Shown: positions 1 to 8,917 of the stretch, one piece after another
How positions within the stretch are numbered: the first letter of the stretch is position 1
How the letters are laid out: every line of letters begins with the position of its first letter
Origin: Adiantum capillus-veneris
Taxonomy: Eukaryota; Streptophyta; Polypodiopsida; Polypodiales; Pteridaceae
Assembly: GCA_014529385.2 (NCBI GenBank)
Contig: CM043944.1
Span: 171,919,740 to 171,983,739 of the forward strand
Direction of reading: 5' to 3'
DNA length: 64,000 nt
Notes under the pieces: model-generated
The model's database searches: none
Told to the model about the DNA's origin: nothing
Seen by the model: only the letters and a program-made list of their open reading frames with translations
Translations under genes and position numbers: made by a program

Positions 1-3
1 TGT

Positions 4-537
4 GTGAATACGTCTATGCCTATTGAATTTTGCAATGAGAACGGCTATGACATAATTCCCATACAAATGATTTCAACCCTCCACATTGAAGATGAAGATG
101 AAAAAACCAAGGACTTGGTGAAAGATCAACAAGTCTTTTTAGACCTCTACTACGATGCAACAGATGAGTTAGAAGAACACTCAGCTACCTCAACTGATTC
201 GGGGTCGGAAAAGGAACATGTGAGAGCTAAGCTACTCATGAAAGGAGGGGAGGAAAAGTTTTTTGACTTTCCAAACCAAAAATCAAGAAGGCAGAAATGG
301 TATAGACAAAAAACAGACATGAGAAACATGAAAGCTAGACCTATGCCATCAGTCTCTAGTAGAACACAGTTCCTGATGCAAATAGATGCACATGATTGTG
401 TCAAGGACAAAATGAATGGCAGATATTCTTCAAACAAAAATCAAGAAATGTCGAAAACATCGAGAAAAACGAGGAAGGATACTCAAACAAAACCAAAAAC
501 ACAGGAAAAGGAGTCAACCATGACACGAGTTGAGTGA
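4..537 (+). pseudogene. Acidic/basic upstream ORF of element A1
   Basis: An open stretch of 177 codons precedes the RT remnant of A1. The first half is acidic (runs of D and E around residues 27-70) and the second half rich in K and R. I see no zinc knuckle and no D-T/S-G protease motif. It could be the C-terminal part of gag or a linker region of the polyprotein. Its position fits where a protease would normally be, and the lack of one here agrees with the protease being found downstream of integrase. The start is arbitrary because the frame is open to the window edge. Confidence 0.4.
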
Positions 538-804
538 AAAAAGAAATATCAAGAGTTGAAACAAGCTCTTAAGGAGATATATACAACTGAAATGGAAACC
601 ACTGTAGAGGATGGTAAATATGTAATGAGTGTTCCATCCCATTACAAAAAATATACTCTCCAAGTCAAAAAATCATAGTCGAACAACCTGGTAGGGAACT
701 ACGAAAACAATGCGAGTCCTGCAAAGGGCCTGAAAACGCAAAAAAGATAGATTTGGCTGAACCACGAAAAGAGCCTAGACCAGCCTACATTGAAAATAAC
801 TGAC

Positions 805-1881
805 AAAAGAAGAAGAGCTTCTGTTAACCTTACTGAAAGAATACCGAGATATCTTTGCTTGGTCTTACAAGGATCTCAAGGGTGTTGATCCAAAAATCTG
901 TCAACATACTATACCCATGAGAGATGATGCGAAACCGAGTAGACAAAGGCCATACACATATAATGAAACATTTGCTAGGAAGATTAAAGAAGAGATTGAA
1001 AAACATTCATTTATGAAATTGAACACATAGATTAGGTGTCTCCAATTGTGGTAGTACCCAAGAAAAATGGAAAATTACGAGTGTGTGTCAACCTCAAGAA
1101 AGTGAATGCAACTACCATTAGAGGCAACTTTCCTCTTCCAATCACTGAGCATGTTTTTGAATGAGTTGCAGGAAAAGAAGCTTATAGCTTCTTAGATGGA
1201 TTTTTGGGATACAATCAACTTTTGGTTGACTGAAACGATCAGCATAAAACTGCTTTTGCCACAGAATGGGGTATTTTTGCATATCGGGTTATGCCTTTTG
1301 GGTTAACTAATGCTCCTGCTACCTTTCAAAGATTGATGATCCATGCTTTTAAAGAATATCTTAGGAATTTCTTGGAAGTATATATAGATGATCTATGCGT
1401 ACATTCATCAATCAGGACTGATCATTTTGAAAACCACAAAAAGGTATTCAAAAAATGTAGACTTTATAGGATTTGCTTAAAGCTTGAGAAGTGATATTCA
1501 TGGGTAGACAAGGAAAAATTATTGAACATATAGTGTCTAAAAATGGCATAGCTAATGATATGGACAAAATTCATGTCATTGGTAATTTTCCTAGACCAAC
1601 AACAGTCAAGGGGGTTCAAGCCTTCATGAGGCATTGTGGATATTACAGACGGTTCATTTACATGTACGCTATAATTGCAAAACCCATGTATAGCTTGATT
1701 ACACACTTTGAGTGGATTGAGGCATGTGAAGAATCCTTCATGAAGCTTAAGCAAGCTCTCACTTGAGATCCAATATTGAAAGCACCAGATTGGAATACGA
1801 TACTCCACATACATGTAGATGCTTCCAATTTTTCCATCGGGTGTCTACTAGGTCAACAAGCCATGTAGCACAGGAAGAATA
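805..1881 (+). pseudogene. Reverse transcriptase and RNase H remnant of A1
   Basis: Translated pieces give the order expected for a gypsy RT: an N-terminal segment containing EYRDIFAWSY, then the fingers (VPKKNGKLRVCVN), MPFGLTNAPATFQR at about 1290-1330, and YIDDLCVHS carrying the catalytic Asp pair at about 1380. A tether and the start of RNase H (HVDASNFSIGCLL) follow at about 1810-1850. Stops at about 1028, 1162, 1232, 1492 and 1765, plus frame changes, disable it. RNase H jumps from GQQAM directly to its C-terminal part, so its centre appears deleted. Confidence 0.85.
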
Positions 1882-2895
1882 GTGAGATGGTTCATCATTC
1901 TTCTACAATTTGATTTCACTGTAGTTTTAAAAAAGGGCACCACTCATCAAAGAGCAGATCATTTGTCAAGGACTCTTTCCGGAGAATCACCTAAAGGGGT
2001 AGACAATGATCTACCAGATACCTATTTGTTTTCCGTGGAAATGATACCCCGATGGTCAAAAAATATGGTATCATTGATGACCATAGCTCAAGTGGATTCA
2101 CAAATACCACTTCCTATTACAATCGCATTGATCGAGCAATCGGCTATGTATCAATTACTAGCTGATAGGCTATACAAAAGAAATCAAGATGGAATATTGC
2201 TCTTATGCATTAATCCTAAACAGAAAACCCAATACCTAAATCAAGCACATATTACCATAGTAGGACTTCACTTTGCGGAAGATCAAACTATGCAACAAAT
2301 CTTGAGACTTGGAGTATTTTGGCCAACTATGAGGAGTGATGTTCGCTCTTTTGTAAAGGATTGTCCTCAATGTAGAAAACAAACACCCATACCTCATGTC
2401 ACATTGTTCCAAATGTTGCATGTTCCTAAGTGGAGTAACTATCTAGTTACTTACTTATCAAGGCGAATATTTCCTGAGAATATGAGCAAACGCCGTCAAA
2501 GAGAAATTGAAACTGAAGCAAGAGACTATGCTCTTATTGGAAACCAATTGTATCAGAGAGGTAAGGATCAACATTTGTGTCTTTGTGAAAATGAAGACGA
2601 ATATATTCCAATCATAGAACAAGCACATGCTGGATTAGCTGGTGGTCACTTTTCTAGTGAGACCACCACAAGAGCAATCTTAATGGCGGGCATATGGTGG
2701 TCAACACTTTTTGCAGATGCCAAAGAATATGTTCAAAGGTGTGATGCTTGTCAACGAGCAAAAATTCCAACACGTGTAGATAGCATGCCCTCAAGACCAA
2801 TGATGGGGGCTAGAGCTTTTACAAAATGGGGTATAGATTTTGTTGGGTCAATACAGCCACCTGCTTATAGAACCCAAGCTCAATATATATCGTAG
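1882..2895 (+). pseudogene. RNase H tail, duplicated integrase H2C2 domains and start of integrase core (A1)
   Basis: A 337-codon open frame starts with the end of RNase H (FDFTVV, then RADHLSR). A first zinc-binding domain has its His near 2248 and its C-P-Q-C at 2362-2373. After about 128 codons comes a second complete one, with His at 2636 and C-D-A-C at 2740-2751. The integrase core begins at WGIDFVGS with the first catalytic Asp. Gypsy integrases normally have one H2C2 module. The second copy, preceded by YQRGKDQHLCLC, is the one directly attached to the core; the first is also preceded by a similar LYKRNQDG segment. Both modules recur in A2, so this is a family trait and not a local duplication. 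Confidence 0.8.
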
Positions 2896-3716
2896 CTACG
2901 GACTATTTGACCAAGTGGGCCAGGCTAAAGCAACTCAAAAGAATGATGCCAGAACCACTGTCGCGTTCTTATATGAGTATGCGTTCACAAGATATGGATT
3001 GCCAATAGATATTGTTAGTGATAGGGGAACTCATTTTCTCAATGAGGTAATTGAGTATCTGCTTAATGGATTTATGGTCATCCATAACAAATCAGCCCCC
3101 TATCACCCACAAGCAAACATACAAGCTGAGCATACAAATAAAATTCTTAGCTCGGTATTGATTAAAGTGGTTAGTTCAGGAAGGACACTCTAGGAAATGA
3201 ATCTCCATGCTGCTCTATGGGCTTATCGAGTTTCATTCAAAACAGCTTTAAATGTTACACCCTTTAACCTTGTTTATGGCCTTGATGCCATATTGCCAAT
3301 AGAATTTCTATTGCTAACAATAAGGATAGCTAAGGATCTTGAGTGGACTGGACATGAATTGTCAGAGAGACTTGAAGATTTAGAAAAGCTAGATGAGCAA
3401 AACCTAACTGCTGTAGCTTATGCACAAAAACAAAAACAGTTTTTTTGATTCCCATCTAATTACAAAAATCTTCAAAAAAGGGGAATTAGTTCTAGTATAT
3501 TCCCTTAAGCAACACATTCTCAAGTTTAAGAAAAAGGGAAACGGACCGTTTATCATTGAAGATGTATCTCCAAGTGGAGCGTTTAAGTTGTCCACCCTAG
3601 ATGGTGAACCAATGGCTAATTGGATTCGTGGATGTCATTTGAAGAAGTACAACTTGCCACTAATCAATGAATTGCTAGAAATAATGCATGCACCTAAGCA
3701 AAGGCATATAAAATGA
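2840..3716 (+). pseudogene. Integrase core and C-terminal domain (A1)
   Basis: Overlapping frames continue the integrase. The second catalytic Asp is in DIVSDRGTHF at about 3010-3040 and the Glu in QAEHTNK at about 3120-3140. The ALWAYRVSFKTA and TPFNLVYG motifs follow at about 3215-3280. The C-terminal domain (LVLVYSL, then NGPFIIEDV and GAFKLSTLDG) ends at a stop at 3714-3716. A stop at 2893-2895, another at 3191 and frame changes interrupt it. The catalytic triad is therefore still visible although the gene is dead. Confidence 0.85.
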
Positions 3717-4292
3717 CAGCAGGTTATTGATGAAGCCCAAGAAGAAGCTCGACTTCGGGTACTCAAAAGGAAAGCTGCTCTCAAGAATCAAAAAATACTT
3801 ATTCCCATCAACACTCTAGAAATAGATGATCGATAATGGGAATTTCCGAAAGATGCAGTGTCAACAAATGATAAATGGTTAGATGGAATGGACCTTCGCA
3901 TCAAAATACAGCTCAACAATCATAGCACAAATGCATTGGTTGACACAGGAGCTCGAGTAAATGTAGTCAGTTTAACCATGTACAAGAAAGCAACAAGTTA
4001 GTCTTTGACAGCAGGAATAACGACTATCAAAGGATGCAACAAGAACCCAACACCAACATTAGGAGTAGTCAACTTAAATGTGATAGTGCATGAATGTTCA
4101 TGTCCTCATGAGTTTGTATGCTTACCAAATGAACACATGAATGAGACAATGATTCTTGGAATCTCATGGATGGAGACATACAAAGAAGTACCAGATTGGG
4201 ATACGAATCAACTAAAGCTCTCACCTAAAGGCGGACAACTCATTGTTCCAATTGCACCAAGCAAAGAGGAATGGAAAGGATCTTACCAGTAG
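3717..4292 (+). pseudogene. Retropepsin-like domain located after integrase (A1)
   Basis: The frame used by the integrase C-terminus continues past its stop into a protease-like domain, so integrase and protease were probably one polyprotein here. The active-site loop ALVDTGA is at about 3936-3953. The flap-to-C-terminal part ends with the typical hydrophobic-G motif ILGISWM at about 4153-4172. Stops at 3714, 3834 and 3999 break the frame. A2 has the same domain in the same place (58440-58994) with ALVDTGS and ILGIPWM. Known gypsy order is gag-PR-RT-RH-IN, so this position is exceptional. Confidence 0.75.
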
Positions 4293-4977
4293 AACAAACC
4301 ACAAAGCAATCAATCCTCTCCATCCTATAGACAAGCAAATTCTACAAGTAGCATGCAAGGAGTCCGGAAAATTTGGGTACCGAAAGCACAGCTTAAGGAC
4401 AAGACACTTCAAATCTGGGTGCCCAGAACATCATCGAAAATATCAAAGATGGTTCCAAGGATCAAAGCACAGAGATGAGCATCTCCAAAAAAGGAACCTA
4501 AAACGAAATGGATTTGGAAGAAAAAGGAACACTTATCTTCTCCGCAAATTGGAAAATCAATCAAGCAATATGGAGAGTTAAGCCTTAGAACACTCAACCA
4601 CACCATTCTACACCAAGTAAACCAAGGTATCAATAGTAGGTAAAAGCTCAACAACAGTCAAAAGGGATACCAACAGCTCAGGCAATCAGTGTGCTAAAGC
4701 ATCCTGATAGTACAATCAAGTAGAGAGCACACAAGCTACAAGATTTTCTCTTTGGAAGACAGCATCAGAAAGCCTCGACATCAGAAACCCTTGAGCTAAT
4801 TACTCAAGACCCAAATCTTGCACAACATATTGATTTGAGCTGCATTGATCTTCAAAGCATGGTATAGCCAACCAAGGCTATGCATAGACACATCTGTTCA
4901 ACCCATGCACACAGTTGTCCCGGAGCACGCCATCTAGGAGGGGTGGAAGGGAACTAAGTAATTAAGGGCAATGTTGA
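4293..4977 (+). pseudogene. Post-protease C-terminal remnant of A1
   Basis: This stretch aligns with 58995-59740 of A2 and lies between the protease and the purine tract. In A2 part of it is an open frame of 100 codons ending just before the purine tract; here the frame is broken. Recognisable shared pieces are rich in K, Q, S and T with no motif I can name. It is probably the C-terminal extension of the polyprotein. Confidence 0.45.
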
Positions 4978-4997
4978 AGAGGGAGGAAATTTTTTGA
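4978..4997 (+). other. Polypurine tract of A1
   Basis: A purine run followed by T-rich bases lies directly before TGTTAAC. The same arrangement occurs in A2 at 59740-59758. A purine tract touching the TG of the 3' LTR is the plus-strand primer site expected for this class. Confidence 0.6.
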
Positions 4998-5385
4998 TGT
5001 TAACGTGTGCCCTTATAAATCATCAACCAGGGAATTTAATCGATGATATCTCCCCGATGAGTGTAAATAGTGTATATACTATTAGAAAATCATCAAAAAG
5101 TCCTTTTTGGTTCTTTTTAATAAATTTTCTTGATATTAAGACTTAAAAATGGAGAAATTCAACAAAAAACAAAAAACTTGTATTTTTCAATGGATTTTTC
5201 ACTTTACTTTTTTAGTGCATTTTGTTATTTTCTTTGATTTTTCCAATAAACAGGTCAAAAATTAATAAAAAATAGCAAAGGAGCTCAGATGAAAAAATTG
5301 AAGACACGGTAGTGGTGATAAAAAAACAAGGCAGACAAGCACAAAAAATTTCAATCAAATCGGCAGATGGAAGCGGGAAGCCTAA
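4998..5385 (+). repeat. LTR-like 3' end of A1
   Basis: The sequence begins TGTTAAC right after the purine tract and is similar to A2 from 59761 to about 60150, including the shared GAGTGTAAATAGTGTATA segment. The 3' limit is set only by where the two copies stop matching; no CA terminus or duplication was identified. It may therefore be truncated. Confidence 0.55.
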
Positions 5386-6813
5386 ATTAGGTGGTCGTAC
5401 CTACTTTTGCAGAATTCTTGCAAAATGAGCTACAAGAATCCGATTGGGGAAATTTTTGAGTCTAACATAGATTTCACGGCCTAATAGGACTAACATGGGA
5501 ATTTGGAAAAAAATGGTTCGGGAAGTCCGGGTATAGATACCCAAGGTAGGATAAAATCACCTCATTTCCACTTGTTGCCTTTGGAGAGAGAGCCCTTCGA
5601 CCCTCTTCGTGCGTATTTTCTGGAGTCCACAGTCACCTGTTTTCAGCATCGTCTCACACAAGACATGAGGGATAAGTTCTATACTTATCAATGCTCCATT
5701 TTGTATGGCCGGTAGCTAGTCTAAACCCCTTGAAAAAACCCTAGAATCCGAGCAGTGCACGAAGACCTACGACCAAAAATCGACCATAGCGGCCTGTCAG
5801 CTCAACCAAATCGATGAGATTTGAATTGTAGCATGCCCCAACATAATAGAACACTTCTATATCAACATTTGACCATTCGACAAGAGTCAAGGGGCTCCCA
5901 AGTAGAAAAGCTAGGTTTTTGGCAGATGCCAGAATTGGATTCTGACTCCACAGACAGATTGCATACAAGGTCTATACACAAATGTATATGATTGGTTTCA
6001 TAAAATCAATCAATCCAAGCCCTCGAAAAGCAAAAAATGGCTCGAAGGCTACAAAGCGTCAAATTCGACATATGAGGTCAAATTGACTCCAAATGGGCCA
6101 AAATTGGACGAGTTGCTTCATGACTATGTTGCGGACAAGTCCATAGCCTCAAAAGTGACTAACCAACTCTACAGGTCATGTAGTCACAAAAATCGATGAA
6201 TTCAGAGTCGACAAAGCACGAAGTGATGCCGGCAAGACCAAATCTTACCAAATTCAATTTAGGACTTGTTTTAGGTATATAGAATGTGTTTAGGTCAAAA
6301 TTTTCAAGTTTTGCAAGAAAAGTTGACTGCTGGACATATTCGTGATTATTTACTTTTGCAATATTTTGGATTGAAAATTGCGACATCACCTCACCTATCA
6401 CTTGTACACACATATTACATGCCCAATTTCAAGTATGACTCACCTGAGTCTCCTCCCTTCTAACTTCCAGTCTAGGTGTTCTCAACCCATGCAAGCACCA
6501 CAACTTTCTTCTACAATAGTTTACATGCTGATAAAAAAGCCAAGAACTTTCTACAAGCTTTCTATATTCACAAAAAACCACTAGCCTCTATGCTTAACCA
6601 TAAACAAAATTGGATAAAACTTATCATTGAATGACTGTATTTGCATGTGAGTCATGCGGTTGCAATCGCATCCAAAATCCCAGCTATGTTTTTCTCTAAA
6701 ACATTAAATCAACAAGAAAGCAACACAAATATAGATTTTCTTGAATCAACTTAAGAAAATTAATGAAAAACACGAGCAAATTAAACGTCTCTTTCATATC
6801 CATGCTCTCTATA
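5386..6813. other. Unassigned stretch between A1 and a small LTR
   Basis: I see no recognisable gene here. Short open frames exist, such as 5503-5715 (+), 5741-5968 (-) and 6159-6413 (-), but none shows a known motif or homologous copy elsewhere in the window. It is AT-rich and probably decayed transposon or intergenic DNA. Confidence 0.4.
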
Positions 6814-6825
6814 GCTTTGATACCA
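6814..6825 (-). other. Primer-binding-site-like sequence next to the small LTR
   Basis: On the minus strand this reads TGGTATCAAAGC directly after the CA end of the 163-bp LTR. It matches the common plant PBS for initiator-Met tRNA (TGGTATCAGAGC) at all but one position. Confidence 0.6.
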
Positions 6826-6988
6826 TGTTGAACTGGAGGGAGAGAGCGCAGGTAGACAAGAAGAGAGAGAGAGGAGACACCATCATATACAAACCCCAAA
6901 GTGTATGGAAAGCACACATTGAGTACACATATACAGAGGGGACTCCTAGCTATATATATCCTAGGGGTTGGTATATATAGCTCCAACA
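6826..6988 (-). repeat. Small LTR (163 bp), probably of a copia or TRIM-type element
   Basis: On the minus strand the unit begins TGTTGGAGC and ends CAGTTCAACA, the canonical TG...CA form. It carries a TATATATA-rich segment and is followed by an initiator-Met PBS. No second copy is present nearby, so it is an isolated 5' LTR plus PBS from a truncated element. Its internal region would extend leftwards, where nothing recognisable remains. Confidence 0.6.
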
Positions 6989-7202
6989 TGTTAGACCCTA
7001 GAAAAGACACTTTTAAATCTTGTTGGGTTACCAACCTAGTGCTAAGCACTCAATTACACATTACAATGGTGCAGAAGACCACCACTCACTCACACCATAC
7101 CCCAAAAAAACCTCTATAAATACCATATATTAATTTCCTTTTTGTTGAGATTATATGTGAAGCTAATCTAAATATAGCCATAGGTCCCCTCTATATATAC
7201 AC

Positions 7203-7406
7203 TGACGGGAGCAAAGCGAACCCCGAACCCCCGACAGCCTCTAAAACACCAGGGACCGAATGGAGCGCCTCGAGCCTGTCATGGTAAAGCAAACAGGGGC
7301 ACCACCTAGCTTCAGCGGCTAGGACGCAAGCAACACACCACCATAACAAAGTTTTCATCCAAGAGAGATGGATGCTTGGGAGTAATGATGAAGAGGAAAG
7401 GGAATG

Positions 7407-7495
<89 letters not shown>

Positions 7496-8719
7496 GGGAG
7501 GGGGTATAACAGCTTAGCACTTAGGCATCACAAAAGGATGGCGAATCCGCACACCCTTCACACATACACAAGCTCACTCCAAACACAAGATTAGGTGGCG
7601 ATTCCGCACACCTCACATGGGCAAAACATTGCAAGAAAACATACTCACAAAACCTCAAGCTTTATTTAGAGAATAAGGCGATGAAATGGGGAGCATAGGG
7701 TAGGGGAATGAAAAGGGAGAGAGTGGTAGAGCACATGGCGGATAGGTGGGAGTTGATGGCGAAGACTCGCACGAGGGTTATGGCCATCATCCTTCATTTA
7801 GTTGCCCTTCATCTTCCATAGCCAAGGGTGTAGAGGTCATGCTCAAGACAAGCATGGTGATTGCGGTGATGGTGATGGTGTGGGTGTGTGTGTGTGCACT
7901 AGGCACACACAATGCATAGTGTGTTCTTTGGTGATGTTGTGTGTGTCCTTAGTGTGATGGTGACCCCTCTTTATATAGGGGAGGAGGGGGGAGAAATTCT
8001 AGAATTTAGAAATGAAGAAATCATTATCTACATAGGCCATGTGACTGTGGGCCCCACTTGTCTGGCTGTGTGTATATGTGCCAGAACAGCAGTCTCATGA
8101 GAGAGAGACTAGGAGAGAGAGATGGGTTGATGAAAAAAAGTGAGAGGTGACATGGAGAATAAAATAATTACAAGAGGGGAGTGTGTTCAGAGGTGAATCT
8201 GTGTGCAGATGTGTGTGAACACAAGAAAAATCAGGTAACCACCGGGTGGGGATGGGTCTGTGGGCACCTTTTTCAGTGAAACTGAGTGTGTGTAAGTGTG
8301 GGGAAGGTTATTTAGCTACAAGACAAGAGATATGGCGCCCTTTAGAGAGAGAGGGGGGTATTTGGGTCATGGGATATGATAGGAGAGAGAAAGAGGGGGT
8401 GGGGTATACTATTTTGGAAGATAGGATAAGTTGCATGTGAGTTAGGGTGCATTATTGGTGAGTTAGAATGCATTATTGGTGAGAGGTGGGGTAGCTTGAG
8501 GGGAGAGAGAAAGGAGAAAGGACAAGGGGAAGAGAGAGGGGGTTGACCTTTTGAGTGGAGGAGAGGAAAAGGGACACACGGCGGGGCAACAATGAAGAAA
8601 AAAAGAGGCAAGGTGGGGATGGGTTGCCCCGCAGGCATGAGGTGGCCTATTTTATCTTTCTCATATATTTACATAATCATACTTTATTTTTTTTCTTACT
8701 TTTCCAATGCCTTTTATCA
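7203..8719 (-). repeat. 3' LTR of element B
   Basis: The repeat runs from TGACGGG at 7203 to TTTTATCA at 8719 on the plus strand and is almost identical to 14934-16396. It contains a (GA)n tract at 7414-7492 and a TATA-like CTATATAA (minus) at 7970-7977. Relative to the 5' copy it has 13 extra bases near 8555 and the full outer end. Small ORFs inside it, such as 7912-8100, are repeated in the other LTR and are not genes. Confidence 0.9.
7414..7492. repeat. (GA)n microsatellite in the 3' LTR of B
   Basis: A pure dinucleotide run of about 79 bp. The same tract occurs in the 5' LTR at 15137-15231. In the element's sense it is (CT)n, between the TATA-like motif and the LTR end. Confidence 0.98.
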
Positions 8720-8732
8720 CTCCCTCCCTAAG
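8720..8732 (-). other. Polypurine tract of element B
   Basis: On the minus strand this reads CTTAGGGAGGGAG and touches the TG of the 3' LTR, as expected for the plus-strand primer. It fixes both the orientation of B and the outer end of its LTR. Confidence 0.8.
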
Positions 8733-8917
8733 AGGAGGTTTCCATGGGGTGGGGACAAGAGAAGAGGGGTATGGGAGCTTGGCTTGTGAAAAGCCCCCAT
8801 CATTAGCCCTCCCCTTTTGGCTAGAGGCATTCATGTCTCTAGATCATCTGTTTGATCATTATCGTCGGAGGTGGCGGCTGATGGTGTTTCCTCATCTGGA
8901 ATGTCAATTGGTGGAGC

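Larger units (their letters stand above)
1..5385 (+). mobile_element. Degenerate Ty3/gypsy LTR retrotransposon, copy A1 (5' end outside window)
   Basis: The stretch reads, in order, as an acidic upstream ORF, reverse transcriptase, a shortened RNase H, two integrase zinc-binding domains, integrase core and C-terminus, then a retropepsin-like domain, a purine tract and an LTR-like sequence beginning TGTTAAC. Reading frames are broken by many stops and shifts, so the copy is dead. It is closely related to copy A2 at 56848-60150; the two align from about 2178 here to about 5385. The protease following integrase is unusual, because plant gypsy elements normally encode protease between gag and RT. 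The 5' LTR and any gag lie outside the window. Confidence 0.85.

Noticed and set aside
7912-8100. 62-codon ORF repeated at 15653-15841
   Set aside because: It is identical because it lies in both LTRs of B, runs against the element's direction and has no motif.
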